From: Oscillospiraceae bacterium
GTDB lineage: Bacteria; Bacillota; Clostridia; Oscillospirales; QAMX01
NCBI GenBank assembly: GCA_015067825.1
Contig: SVLQ01000006.1
Coordinates: 88,148-152,147 of the forward strand
Length of the DNA: 64,000 bases
Direction: 5' to 3'
The notes under the pieces: generated by a model
What the model saw: the letters and a program-made list of their open reading frames with translations, nothing else
Databases searched by the model: none
What the model was told of the DNA's origin: nothing
Translations under genes and position numbers: made by a program
Shown here: in pieces, positions 53,012 through 61,153 of the stretch
Numbering within the stretch: position 1 is the first letter of the stretch
Layout: the number at the start of each line of letters is the position of its first letter

Positions 53012-54568
53012 ATGACAAAAAACGAACAGTTAAAACGCCTGACCGAACAGTTTTTGCCGGCGTTTCTTGCTTTCTCAATTCATAGAATCGGTAATTTTCA
53101 CGAGGCGGAGGAGTTGGCGCAGGAGATCACGTTTCGCGCGGTACAGGCGATCGAACGCGGCGGTATTCGCGAAAACTTCGACGGTTATCTTTGGAGTATT
53201 GCGCACAATACGCTCAAGCATTGGCGCGGCAAAATCACACCGCTTTCGCTCGATGATGAAAGCAGCTCACTTTCGAACCTCCTGTATGACGAGCAAAATG
53301 TGGAAGACTCTGCTATTTTCACTGAAGAAACCGCAACGTTGCGCCTCGCGCTCTCCCGCCTCGCAAAAAATTACCGTCAGGTACTCGTCTGCTTTTACTA
53401 TGAGGAACGATCTATCCGCGAGACAGCACAAGTTTTAAACTTGTCGGAAGGAATGGTCAAATTCTATCTGCGGGCAGGCAAGCAAAAGCTAAAGGAGGCT
53501 ATGGACATGAATTCCATTGGTGAAAAAAGTTTCCGTCCATCTAAATTTTCGATTTATAAAAACAGCACAGGCTATTCTCTCATCAGCGAATACGATCTGT
53601 TCCGGCGCAAGCTGCCATGCCAGATTGCTATTATCTGCCGCGATCAGGCCAAAACAATCGACGCGATTTCGTTGGAAACAGGAGTGCCTGCGGTATACAT
53701 AGAAGAGGAACTACAGTTCCTGCTGGATGCTGATCTGATGATTTCGCCGGTCAAGGACAAATACCGCACGAATTTTCATATTCTGACAGAAAACGCAGTA
53801 GCACAGGTGCGCGCCCAATTTGAAGCACTGTATGAGGCGTATTTGCCGACGGTATTGGCAGAGTATGAATCCGTTTTGCCAAAGATGAAGGCGAGCGGCG
53901 TCTTTGCTGTTGACGCCACACCAACGCAGTGGGCATGGTATTTCGCATGGAATGTGCGTGCGTTCGGCATGCGGCTTGAGCCTGAAGACGGCCCGTATCT
54001 CCCGGCCTTCGGCACCAACGCCTACATCTATGCCATCGCCGCAGCAGGTTCACCTTGGGCCTGCGGCACGACACCGGTACAGGTTGACGGTGCGACAGTT
54101 TGTCCCTGTGATGTGGGTGTTTTGGGAGCGTACCATCGCCAAAACGAGTTGTTTTCCGTCAAAAAGGCTCAGGCGCTGGTAAACGTCGCCCGCGGAAAGC
54201 TCGACGAGGCGGATCGTGAGCTCTACGCCGAACTGATCGAACAGGGGTATTTGGTGCGGCAGAGTGACCGGCTTTTGTGTAATATCCCCATCAAAACAGC
54301 CAAGAGCCGCGCGATATTCGCCGAGCTTAATGCCAAACTGTTGAAAACGCTGGAACCGCTCTGCGCAGAGTTGCGCAAGAACCTGACGCGCACAGTCGTT
54401 GCTACACTGCCCGAGCATCTGCGCGATTATGCCCAAGGATTTTCCGAGGTATGGATCGGGTTCCTCGCGGGGGTGTATTTCAAAGAAGCACTCTGCAAAA
54501 AGGGATTTTTGCATATTCCCGAAGCCGACGACAACACGCCTCTTGCCTGCTGGATTGATCTGCCGTAA
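53012..54568 (+). CDS. ECF-type sigma factor fused to a long C-terminal regulatory region
   Basis: 518 residues. Region 2 (about 10-75) has EAEELAQEITFRAV and GYLWSIAHNTLKHW; region 4 (about 110-162) has LAKNYRQVLVCFYYEERSIRETA and a recognition helix EGMVKFYLRAGKQKL, all as in ECF sigma factors. After a linker, residues 205-260 look like a winged-helix (TIDAISLETGVPAVYIEEELQFLL), followed by about 260 residues with Trp/Tyr-rich, GPYxP-type segments and several cysteines. Ordinary ECF sigmas stop near 170-190 residues. A second protein of the same build begins at 62499. No anti-sigma gene is adjacent, so the extension may be a built-in regulator (inference). Confidence 0.82.
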   Translation: MTKNEQLKRLTEQFLPAFLAFSIHRIGNFHEAEELAQEITFRAVQAIERGGIRENFDGYLWSIAHNTLKHWRGKITPLSLDDESSSLSNLLYDEQNVEDSAIFTEETATLRLALSRLAKNYRQVLVCFYYEERSIRETAQVLNLSEGMVKFYLRAGKQKLKEAMDMNSIGEKSFRPSKFSIYKNSTGYSLISEYDLFRRKLPCQIAIICRDQAKTIDAISLETGVPAVYIEEELQFLLDADLMISPVKDKYRTNFHILTENAVAQVRAQFEALYEAYLPTVLAEYESVLPKMKASGVFAVDATPTQWAWYFAWNVRAFGMRLEPEDGPYLPAFGTNAYIYAIAAAGSPWACGTTPVQVDGATVCPCDVGVLGAYHRQNELFSVKKAQALVNVARGKLDEADRELYAELIEQGYLVRQSDRLLCNIPIKTAKSRAIFAELNAKLLKTLEPLCAELRKNLTRTVVATLPEHLRDYAQGFSEVWIGFLAGVYFKEALCKKGFLHIPEADDNTPLACWIDLP

Positions 54569-54578
54569 CGACAACAAT

Positions 54579-54617
54579 AAAGGTCTGCCGCACAGAAATC
54601 TGTGCGGCAGACCTTTT
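54579..54617. terminator. bidirectional terminator between sigma factor and isomerase genes
   Basis: 17-bp perfect stem (54579-54595 with 54600-54616), AAAT loop, with A- and T-rich ends for both strands. Confidence 0.9.
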
Positions 54618-54631
54618 CTATTATTTACGCA

Positions 54632-55483
54632 TTATGCCGGGTAACAATTCCACCATTTTTTCACGCGCTTGATCGCTTCCCGGAGCATTTCGTCGCTGCC
54701 GCTCATCTCAAACGCCAGCGCACCGCTATACCCGCTCTCTCGCAAAATCCGCAGGCACTCGGGCGCATCGACCACACCGTCGCCGGGAACGGCATCGTAG
54801 AGCCAGTGCCCATCGACAAGGCTGAAGCCATCGACATCCTTTTGCGGCGCGGCCGTGCGCAGATAGTCCTTGACGTGCACGTGGCGCACAACCTGCGCGA
54901 GGCAAGTGATCACGTCCTTCGGCTCTGCCCCGACAAAGAGTGGGTTGCCGAAATCGGCGCAAATGCCGACGTTTTCGACCTGCGCGGAAATCGCCGCAAA
55001 AAAGCGCGTCAGATTTTCCGTACCGTTAAAATACAGCCCCTGCGGCTCGTACAGCGCGGTCACGCCGAGCTCGCCGCACACTTGCGCGACTTCGACGGCG
55101 GATTCGAGCACGACCGGCAATACCTCGTCAAACGAGGGTGCATCGGGCGTTTTTTCCAATGGGCTTTGGAGCGTATGGTGAAAAAGGGGCGAGCCGAGCT
55201 CGGCGGCAAAGCGCGCGTGGCGCTTCAGCTCTTCCACCACAGCCTCCGTCCGCGGGAACAGATCGGCTGCGACGGAATAGCAAGCAACACTCAGCCCGTT
55301 GCGCGCGAGCACTTCGGCAAAGCGTGCGGCCTCGGGATGCGCATACAGCGGCAGAGCCGCACCGCAAGTATCGAGACATTCGACCGCATCAAAGCCCAGC
55401 GCCACGGCGTGTTCGGCGGCGTAGTCGATGCCCACGCGGTAAAGATCGGAGCGGAACTGATCGTAACAGACAAGTTTCGGCAT
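54632..55483 (-). CDS. sugar phosphate isomerase/epimerase (xylose-isomerase-like TIM barrel)
   Basis: 283 residues of the AP-endonuclease-2/xylose isomerase-like fold. Barrel motifs with metal-binding residues are visible in VTALYEPQGLYFNG, VGICADFGNPLF, VRHVHVKDYL and ALAFEMSGSDEM. It probably epimerises or isomerises a sugar or inositol. ATG 55483 follows GAAAGGAAGG. It is the second gene of an operon after the phosphotransferase-like gene (22-nt gap). Confidence 0.82.
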   Translation of the reverse strand: MPKLVCYDQFRSDLYRVGIDYAAEHAVALGFDAVECLDTCGAALPLYAHPEAARFAEVLARNGLSVACYSVAADLFPRTEAVVEELKRHARFAAELGSPLFHHTLQSPLEKTPDAPSFDEVLPVVLESAVEVAQVCGELGVTALYEPQGLYFNGTENLTRFFAAISAQVENVGICADFGNPLFVGAEPKDVITCLAQVVRHVHVKDYLRTAAPQKDVDGFSLVDGHWLYDAVPGDGVVDAPECLRILRESGYSGALAFEMSGSDEMLREAIKRVKKWWNCYPA

Positions 55484-55505
55484 AAGAGACCTTCCTTTCC
55501 ACAGT

Positions 55506-56360
55506 CTATCGCGCGAGCAGGGCGCGGATTTTGGCGGGCAGATCGGTGCGGACGGACTCCAGCGAGGATCGTGCCCAGTTGGGAAAATGCTCGCGCCGGC
55601 AGGCATAATGCAGGGTGACGATCGGGCTGACGACGTCGTCCAAAGCGGCCTCGGCGGGATCAAACGCGCCGTACGCCGCCAAAAACGCTGCGGCTGCCCG
55701 CGGCGCAAGCGACGAGGTGACGTTGCGGAGGTCGGCGTACGCGTAGCCCTTGCCCAAAAGGTTATAATCAAACATCATCGCCCGCTCACCGTCGCGGGAG
55801 ACGACCAGATTCGTATGGTAAAAATCGTTATAGGTGAGCGTGCGCGGCGTTTGGCGCAATTTTCGCGCGATCGCGTCGAAATGCTCCGTGAGGAGTTGCC
55901 AGGTATCGGCATCCTGCGTGGCGGTTTTGGCGGCGATGGCCGTCAGATTCTCCCGCGTGAAGCAGTCGGATTCGTCGTATAAGCCCGCTCCTGCGGTTTT
56001 CACGTACGCCGCACCCTTCCGATGCAGCGCACGGTACCACGCCGCCAACGCGGCGGCAACGGCCGGATCGTCCATGTCCGATTCCTCACCCATGCGCCAA
56101 ACCGAGCTTTCGGCAATATCCTCGAGTAGCAGCGCATCGGCACGCGTGCCGAGCACGCGGATCGTCGGCACGCCGAGGTCGGCGAGCAGGCGGTAATTTT
56201 CGATCTCGCGGCGGTCTTCGTGCGAGGCAAAATGCTTGCAGATCACGCTTTTTCCGTCCACCGTCGCCCGCGCCACCGTGATCCCCGCCTTTTGCGTGAG
56301 GATCTGCGCGGAGGCAGGGTCGATGCCGAAGGCGCGCATGGCGTTTTCACAATCGGTCAC
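55506..56360 (-). CDS. aminoglycoside-phosphotransferase/choline-kinase-like protein
   Basis: 284 residues with the protein-kinase-like APH fold: a Lys in KSVICKHF, Glu in the DRREIENYRLL helix, the catalytic loop TYNDFYHTNLVV (normally H-x-D-x-x-x-x-N, here YNDFYHTN) and the metal-binding MMFDYNLLG (DFD/DYG equivalent). It phosphorylates a small hydroxyl compound, perhaps the sugar handled by the downstream isomerase. GTG 56360 is chosen because AGAGGTG is 6 nt upstream; the frame is open to 56414 and an ATG lies 6 codons further in. Confidence 0.78.
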   Translation of the reverse strand: MTDCENAMRAFGIDPASAQILTQKAGITVARATVDGKSVICKHFASHEDRREIENYRLLADLGVPTIRVLGTRADALLLEDIAESSVWRMGEESDMDDPAVAAALAAWYRALHRKGAAYVKTAGAGLYDESDCFTRENLTAIAAKTATQDADTWQLLTEHFDAIARKLRQTPRTLTYNDFYHTNLVVSRDGERAMMFDYNLLGKGYAYADLRNVTSSLAPRAAAAFLAAYGAFDPAEAALDDVVSPIVTLHYACRREHFPNWARSSLESVRTDLPAKIRALLAR

Positions 56361-56382
56361 AGGCTTCACCTCTCTTACCGCG

Positions 56383-56411
56383 ATTATATCACAAATAAAT
56401 ACTATCGTCAA
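56383..56411 (-). promoter_or_regulatory. promoter of the phosphotransferase-isomerase operon
   Basis: Minus strand TTGACG (56411-56406), a 17-bp spacer and TATAAT (56388-56383), 22 nt before the GTG. Confidence 0.85.
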
Positions 56412-56415
56412 CAAA

Positions 56416-56454
56416 AAATGACAGATACGGTATATATTACCGTATCTGTCATTT
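56416..56454 (-). terminator. terminator of the small AT-rich operon
   Basis: 17-bp stem (56416-56432 with 56438-56454), 5-nt loop and T-run on the minus strand, right before the next promoter. Confidence 0.87.
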
Positions 56455-56468
56455 TATCTTTCTTAAAA

Positions 56469-57074
56469 TCACAAAAATCGAATCACGATACAAGTACGGT
56501 TTTCTTCTACCTTCACGTTTTCATAGAGTTCCGTTACCCTTGCTTTTATTTCGTCCAAACTCTCTCGAAGTCCCTGTTGCAGTTGGGAAAACACAACACT
56601 TTCTGCTTTAAAATACAAATATCGTCCATCAACATATTCACAGTCATCGATATCCCAAAAACATCCCTGCATTGAGTTGATTCCAAAAAAATTCAACAAT
56701 TCACGGTTTCTTGCCTCGGCATTCGCGTTATAAGCAGCCTCTGCATTCCTTATTCCTTGTTCCGCTACTTGTCCCGCAAGCTTTATGCGATCACGAAGCG
56801 CTTCTATCGTAACAGAAGCATCCTCATGGTCAATTTGATAAATGGTTGTTTCAATCCTTATTAAGTACCCAATATCGTTACGGTACCACTCGATATTCGC
56901 TCCACTATCGGAAATACTATGTGTTCTACATAACCCTTGATATGCATGCAGAAAATGCATAATACTGCTTACAGATGCTGGTTTTTTATTTTCCTGTTCT
57001 CTCAATTCCTTATTTTTATAAATACCAACGAATACCAATATTACCCCAAGAGCTGCAAGAACCACTCCTAACAT
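56469..57074 (-). CDS. single-pass membrane protein of unknown function in an AT-rich island
   Basis: 201 residues: one membrane helix (about 3-19), then a mostly helical region with a long Ala/Glu/Arg-rich coiled-coil-like stretch (about 90-125). No domain recognised. Its base composition is far lower in GC than neighbours and its codon use differs, suggesting horizontal acquisition. It is 12 nt after a small Cys-rich protein gene and shares its promoter. Confidence 0.65.
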   Translation of the reverse strand: MLGVVLAALGVILVFVGIYKNKELREQENKKPASVSSIMHFLHAYQGLCRTHSISDSGANIEWYRNDIGYLIRIETTIYQIDHEDASVTIEALRDRIKLAGQVAEQGIRNAEAAYNANAEARNRELLNFFGINSMQGCFWDIDDCEYVDGRYLYFKAESVVFSQLQQGLRESLDEIKARVTELYENVKVEENRTCIVIRFL

Positions 57075-57086
57075 AAATATCTCCTC

Positions 57087-57284
57087 TCATTTATCGTATT
57101 TCGCTATTATCTCGTTCGTGCGTCCTGGCGCGGGTTCAAACTTATTACAACCATTTTCATCAGCTTTTACACTTTGGCGGAACCGCGTACAATCAAATTT
57201 TGTCGTATAGCAAAATGTTGATCCTGAGCTTAAATCACAAAACTTACAAGCCCCACACTTTCCGAAATAATCTTTCACCGCCAT
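57087..57284 (-). CDS. small cysteine-rich protein
   Basis: 65 residues with six cysteines at 10, 13, 16, 25, 32 and 46. The spacing CxxCxxC suggests metal (zinc or iron) binding. No family recognised. First gene of the two-gene AT-rich unit, divergent from the XRE regulator at 57391. AGGAGG precedes its ATG. Confidence 0.68.
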   Translation of the reverse strand: MAVKDYFGKCGACKFCDLSSGSTFCYTTKFDCTRFRQSVKADENGCNKFEPAPGRTNEIIAKYDK

Positions 57285-57309
57285 AATAGACCTCCTCTAT
57301 TGATTTGTG

Positions 57310-57360
57310 TATATGTACATATATTATAGGTCAATTTCACCCTAAAGTCAATAGGTCAAT
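57310..57360. promoter_or_regulatory. divergent control region of the AT-rich island
   Basis: Contains a perfect 14-bp palindrome TATATGTACATATA (57310-57323), two direct repeats ATAGGTCAAT (57326-57335 and 57351-57360) and, on the minus strand, a promoter TTGACT (57351-57346), 17-bp spacer, TATAAT (57328-57323). The repeats overlap this promoter and are likely operators for the adjacent XRE protein. Confidence 0.72.
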
Positions 57361-57390
57361 ATGCCATAATATTATATGGAGGTAATTATT

Positions 57391-57612
57391 ATGAGCCGAT
57401 TAAGAGACCTTCGCAAAGAACGACATCTCACCCAAATTCAGATGCAACTGTTAACCGGAATTGATCAGAGTGATTATTCAAAAATTGAAAGTGGAAAGCG
57501 TTATTTCACTTTTGAACAATGCAAACGCATTGCCTTAGTACTAAACACTAGCATGGACTATTTGGCAGGTTTAACCAACGAGAAAAAACCATATCCGCGA
57601 AATGACCAATAA
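57391..57612 (+). CDS. small XRE-family HTH regulator
   Basis: 73 residues, essentially a single helix-turn-helix domain (LRDLRKERHLTQIQMQLLTGIDQSDYSKIESG, about 3-62). ATG 57391 has GGAGG at good spacing; an in-frame ATG at 57376 does not. AT-rich like the divergent two-gene unit it probably represses. The organisation resembles a phage or mobile-element control switch, though no integrase or att site is visible. Confidence 0.85.
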   Translation: MSRLRDLRKERHLTQIQMQLLTGIDQSDYSKIESGKRYFTFEQCKRIALVLNTSMDYLAGLTNEKKPYPRNDQ

Positions 57613-57628
57613 AACTTTGGTGTACCTA

Positions 57629-57657
57629 ATGCAATATGGCGCCGTTTATGCTATAAT
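57629..57657 (+). promoter_or_regulatory. promoter of the GH36 gene
   Basis: ATGCAA (57629-57634), a 17-bp spacer and TATAAT (57652-57657). The leader then contains hairpin 57673-57699. Confidence 0.68.
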
Positions 57658-57672
57658 ACAGGTATAGACCCC

Positions 57673-57699
57673 CGAGTTGAAAACGCGGTTTTCAACTCG
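57673..57699 (+). repeat. solitary H4-type hairpin in the GH36 leader
   Basis: Perfect 12-bp stem (57673-57684 with 57688-57699), 3-nt loop, apex GAAAAC/GTTTTC as in the composite elements. It ends 6 nt before the AGGAGG site. Confidence 0.75.
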
Positions 57700-57716
57700 A
57701 TTATCAGGAGGAAAAT

Positions 57717-59894
57717 ATGGCGATCATTTACGACAGCACGCACCGCACGTTTAAGCTCGATACGAAAAATTCCAGCTACATCATCAAGATCTACGACGAA
57801 AATTACATCCTGAACCTCTACTACGGTGCGCCGATTCCGGACACCTACCTTGCCAAGCGCGAAAAGCGTTACCCCAACGCCTCGTTCAGCCTCGCAAACC
57901 CCGTCATCGGCGAGCACGGCTTCACACCCGACACCGCGCCGATCGAATACGGCTGCAACGGCGCGGCCGACTTCCGCATCTCCGCCCTTGCGATCCGCAA
58001 TGCGAGCGGCGACAGCGTGACCGACATCCGCTACACCGGCCACAAGATCTACACGGGTAAGGAAGAGATCCCCAACCAGCCCTCGTCCTACGCCGTCGAC
58101 GGCGACGCCGAAACGCTCGAGCTCTACGCTATCGACGCCGTGACCGGCGCGAAGGTCACGCTTTACTACACCGTGTTTGCCGACGCCGGCGTGATGACGC
58201 GGCGCGTGCGCGTAGAAAACGCCTCGGACAAGACCTTTGACATCGAACGCGTTTTCAGCATGTGCGTTGATCTGCCGACGATGGACTACGAGCTGGTCTC
58301 GCTCTACGGCCGCCACGCCAAAGAGCGCCACATCGAGCGCCGTCCGCTCGCCCACGGCGTGCAGGGCGTGGAGAGCAAGCGCGGCGTCTCGAGCCACGCG
58401 CAGAACCCCTTCATCGCGCTGGCCGAATGCGGCAGCACGGAAGAGCACGGCAGCGTTTACGGCTTCAACCTCGTCTACTCCGGCAACTTCTCGGCCCTCG
58501 TTGAATGCGACTTCAACGGCACTTCGCGCGTGCTCCTCGGCATCAACCCCACCGATTTCGGTTGGAAGCTCGCCCCGGGCGAGGCCTTTGACACGCCGGA
58601 AGCCGTGATGGTCTACACCGACGGCGGTATGGGCGAGATGAGCCGTGTCTTCCACCGCTTCTATAACACCCACCTGATCCGCGGCAAGTGGCAGTACGCC
58701 AAGCGCCCGCTGCTGATCAACAGCTGGGAAGCCGCGTATTTTGATTTCGACACCGATAAGCTGGTCGCCTTCGCCAAGGCCGCCAAGGAGATGGGCATTG
58801 AGATGCTCGTTATGGACGACGGCTGGTTTGGCAAGCGCAACGACGACACCAACTCGCTCGGCGACTGGTTTGTCAACACCGACAAGCTGCCCGGCGGGCT
58901 CGCCCCGCTGATCGAGCAGGTCAACGCAGAGGGGCTGAAATTCGGCATTTGGTACGAGCCGGAGATGATCTCGCCCGACTCCGAGCTTTTCCGTGCGCAT
59001 CCCGACTGGTGCGTGCACGTTGCCGGCCGCGAACCGATGATCGGCCGCCATCAGTACGTTCTGGACGTCTCGCGCAAGGACGTGCGCGAGAACATTTGGC
59101 AGCAGATGTACGACGTGCTCTCCAAGCACAAGATCGACTACGTCAAATGGGACTTCAACCGCAACATTTCCGACGCCGGTTCGGCGATTCTGCCGCCGGA
59201 ACGCCAGAAGGAATTTTTCCACCGCTTCATCCTCGGCACCTACGACCTGATGAACCGCCTCGTCACCACTTTCCCCGACATCCTCTTCGAAAACTGCTCG
59301 GGCGGCGGCGGCCGCTTTGATCCGGCGATGCTCTGCTACTCGCCGCAGATCTGGACGAGCGACAACACCGACCCCATCGACCGCCTTTACATCCAGTTCG
59401 GCACATCCCTCGCCTACCCGGCCTCGTGCATGAGCGCCCACGTTTCTGCCTGTCGGCGCACGGGCTTTGAGACGCGCGGCAGCGTGGCCATGTGGGGTAC
59501 CTTCGGCTACGAGCTCGACCCGCGCAAGCTGACCGCCGAAGAGGTAGCGATCGTCAAAGAGCAGATCAAAGAATACCACGACACCTACGATCTCGTCCGC
59601 AGGGGCGATCTTTACCGCCTGGTTTCGCCGTTTGAAAACAAACACCGCGCGATTTGGGAGATCGTTTCGCCTGAAAAAGACCGCGCGATGGTCACGATGG
59701 TAACCTTCCACTGCGAGGTGTGCGGCATCGTGATCGCAAAGCTGCGCGGCCTCGACCCGCAGCGCTACTACAAAAACGAAATGACCGGCGAGATCCTCTC
59801 CGGCGCGGCGCTGATGAACGCGGGCCTCGTGCTTTCCGGCCTCTCCGCCGACGACGGCGAAAGCCTGACGGTTTACTTCACGGCCGTGGAATAA
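57717..59894 (+). CDS. GH36 alpha-galactosidase
   Basis: 725 residues, the size of tetrameric bacterial GH36 enzymes: N-terminal beta-sandwich (about 1-320), TIM barrel (about 330-640) and C-terminal beta domain. Catalytic nucleophile Asp lies in DYVKWDFNRNISD and the acid/base Asp in IWTSDNTDPIDRL; substrate-binding motifs LINSWEAAYFDF and MLVMDDGWFG are intact. No signal peptide, so it acts inside the cell on imported alpha-galactosides, with the GH4 enzyme at 25324 as a mechanistically different counterpart. AGGAGG site. Confidence 0.95.
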   Translation: MAIIYDSTHRTFKLDTKNSSYIIKIYDENYILNLYYGAPIPDTYLAKREKRYPNASFSLANPVIGEHGFTPDTAPIEYGCNGAADFRISALAIRNASGDSVTDIRYTGHKIYTGKEEIPNQPSSYAVDGDAETLELYAIDAVTGAKVTLYYTVFADAGVMTRRVRVENASDKTFDIERVFSMCVDLPTMDYELVSLYGRHAKERHIERRPLAHGVQGVESKRGVSSHAQNPFIALAECGSTEEHGSVYGFNLVYSGNFSALVECDFNGTSRVLLGINPTDFGWKLAPGEAFDTPEAVMVYTDGGMGEMSRVFHRFYNTHLIRGKWQYAKRPLLINSWEAAYFDFDTDKLVAFAKAAKEMGIEMLVMDDGWFGKRNDDTNSLGDWFVNTDKLPGGLAPLIEQVNAEGLKFGIWYEPEMISPDSELFRAHPDWCVHVAGREPMIGRHQYVLDVSRKDVRENIWQQMYDVLSKHKIDYVKWDFNRNISDAGSAILPPERQKEFFHRFILGTYDLMNRLVTTFPDILFENCSGGGGRFDPAMLCYSPQIWTSDNTDPIDRLYIQFGTSLAYPASCMSAHVSACRRTGFETRGSVAMWGTFGYELDPRKLTAEEVAIVKEQIKEYHDTYDLVRRGDLYRLVSPFENKHRAIWEIVSPEKDRAMVTMVTFHCEVCGIVIAKLRGLDPQRYYKNEMTGEILSGAALMNAGLVLSGLSADDGESLTVYFTAVE

Positions 59895-59937
59895 GCCGGG
59901 CAATTTTTTTACGATGGAACCGGAACTTTGACCCTAT

Positions 59938-59977
59938 GAAAACTGCGCGGCATATCCCAATATGCTGCGCAGTTTTC
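59938..59977 (+). repeat. long hairpin after the GH36 gene (H4-like ends)
   Basis: 18-bp stem (59938-59955 with 59960-59977) with one G-U pair, CCCA loop, and GAAAAC/GTTTTC at its base instead of the apex. Possible terminator or a relative of the H4 hairpins; followed by CAAATC rather than T. Confidence 0.55.
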
Positions 59978-60025
59978 AAATCAACCGTAAACCCCGGACT
60001 GTAAATTTGGATGGAGGGAAACTTC

Positions 60026-61111
60026 ATGAAAGAGAGAAATGCCGGATTAGATCTGTGCAGAATTCTTGCCATGCTCGGGATTGTGGTGCTGCACATCATC
60101 GGACAGGGCGGCGCACAGCGGATAGTCAACGGCGAATACACCGTGCGTTACTGGCTTGTAGAGATTTTGTACATCTGTGCACTGTGCTCGGTGGATGTTT
60201 TTGCGCTGATGTCGGGCTATTTTGGTATCAGCAGCAAAAAAGCTACGATATATCGCGCGTTGGAGTTGATCGCCACGGTGTTGTTTTTTTCGGCGCTGGC
60301 AACAGCGTGTTTTGCCGTGCTGGAGCCGGAAAAGATTCTGAATTGGCGGGCCTTGCTGAAAGGTATTGTTCCGGCAATGGCAGACCGGTATTGGTACATC
60401 ACCTGCTATCTCCCGATCCTGTTTTTGCAGCCGTACCTGAACAAAATGCTACTGGCAATTTCCGAAAAACAGCACCGAGCGCTGTGCATGATGTCGGTTG
60501 GGCTGTTTTCCGTTCTGCCGACTCTGCTGACGGTGGATTTCTTCCGGTTCAAGCAAGGATATTCGTTTGTTTGGCTGCTCTGCCTCTATGTGCTTGGTGC
60601 CTATCTGAAGCGCAGTAAAATCGATACCGCGCAGCTTCGCAAACGCTATTTGCTGCTCGCTTTTGTCGGTATTACCGGTGTGCTTTTGGGCGGAAATTTC
60701 TTTGTGAAAACGGTTCTCGGTGCAAATTACCGCTATTTCGTCGCGTATACCTCGCCGCTGACCTTGGGGATGAGCATCTGCGCATTCCTCTTGCTGAAAA
60801 ATCTGCATATTGCGCGCGGAACACGGTTGCTGCAAAAACTGGGTATGGTAGCGTTCGACGTGTACATCATCCACAGCCATATTTTTGTGTTCGACATGTT
60901 GCTGGCCGGTGCGTTCGCATGGGTCAACAATTTGGCAATCTGGTGGACGCTTCCGTTGGTTTTAGCCGGTGCGATTGGTATTTATGCGGTTTGCGCGGTA
61001 CTGGGGTTGGCGCGCTCGGCACTGTTTTCGGTCACACGCTGCAACGTACTGCTTTCCAAAATTGCCCAAAAGGCCGATCGGCTGTTCTACGGCGATTTTT
61101 CGAATTCCTAA
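60026..61111 (+). CDS. acyltransferase-3 family membrane protein
   Basis: 361 residues with about 10 membrane helices. The N-terminal RNAGLDLCRILAMLGIVVLHI is the first helix of the OafA/WecH-type acyltransferase-3 family (catalytic His in the VLH stretch), which O-acetylates cell-surface polysaccharides or peptidoglycan. ATG 60026 follows GGAGGG; an ATG five codons earlier precedes that site. Next gene starts 42 nt downstream. Confidence 0.88.
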   Translation: MKERNAGLDLCRILAMLGIVVLHIIGQGGAQRIVNGEYTVRYWLVEILYICALCSVDVFALMSGYFGISSKKATIYRALELIATVLFFSALATACFAVLEPEKILNWRALLKGIVPAMADRYWYITCYLPILFLQPYLNKMLLAISEKQHRALCMMSVGLFSVLPTLLTVDFFRFKQGYSFVWLLCLYVLGAYLKRSKIDTAQLRKRYLLLAFVGITGVLLGGNFFVKTVLGANYRYFVAYTSPLTLGMSICAFLLLKNLHIARGTRLLQKLGMVAFDVYIIHSHIFVFDMLLAGAFAWVNNLAIWWTLPLVLAGAIGIYAVCAVLGLARSALFSVTRCNVLLSKIAQKADRLFYGDFSNS

Positions 61112-61153
61112 AAAATAGACGATTTCGCATTTGTGGTCAGAAGAGGTGGGTTT

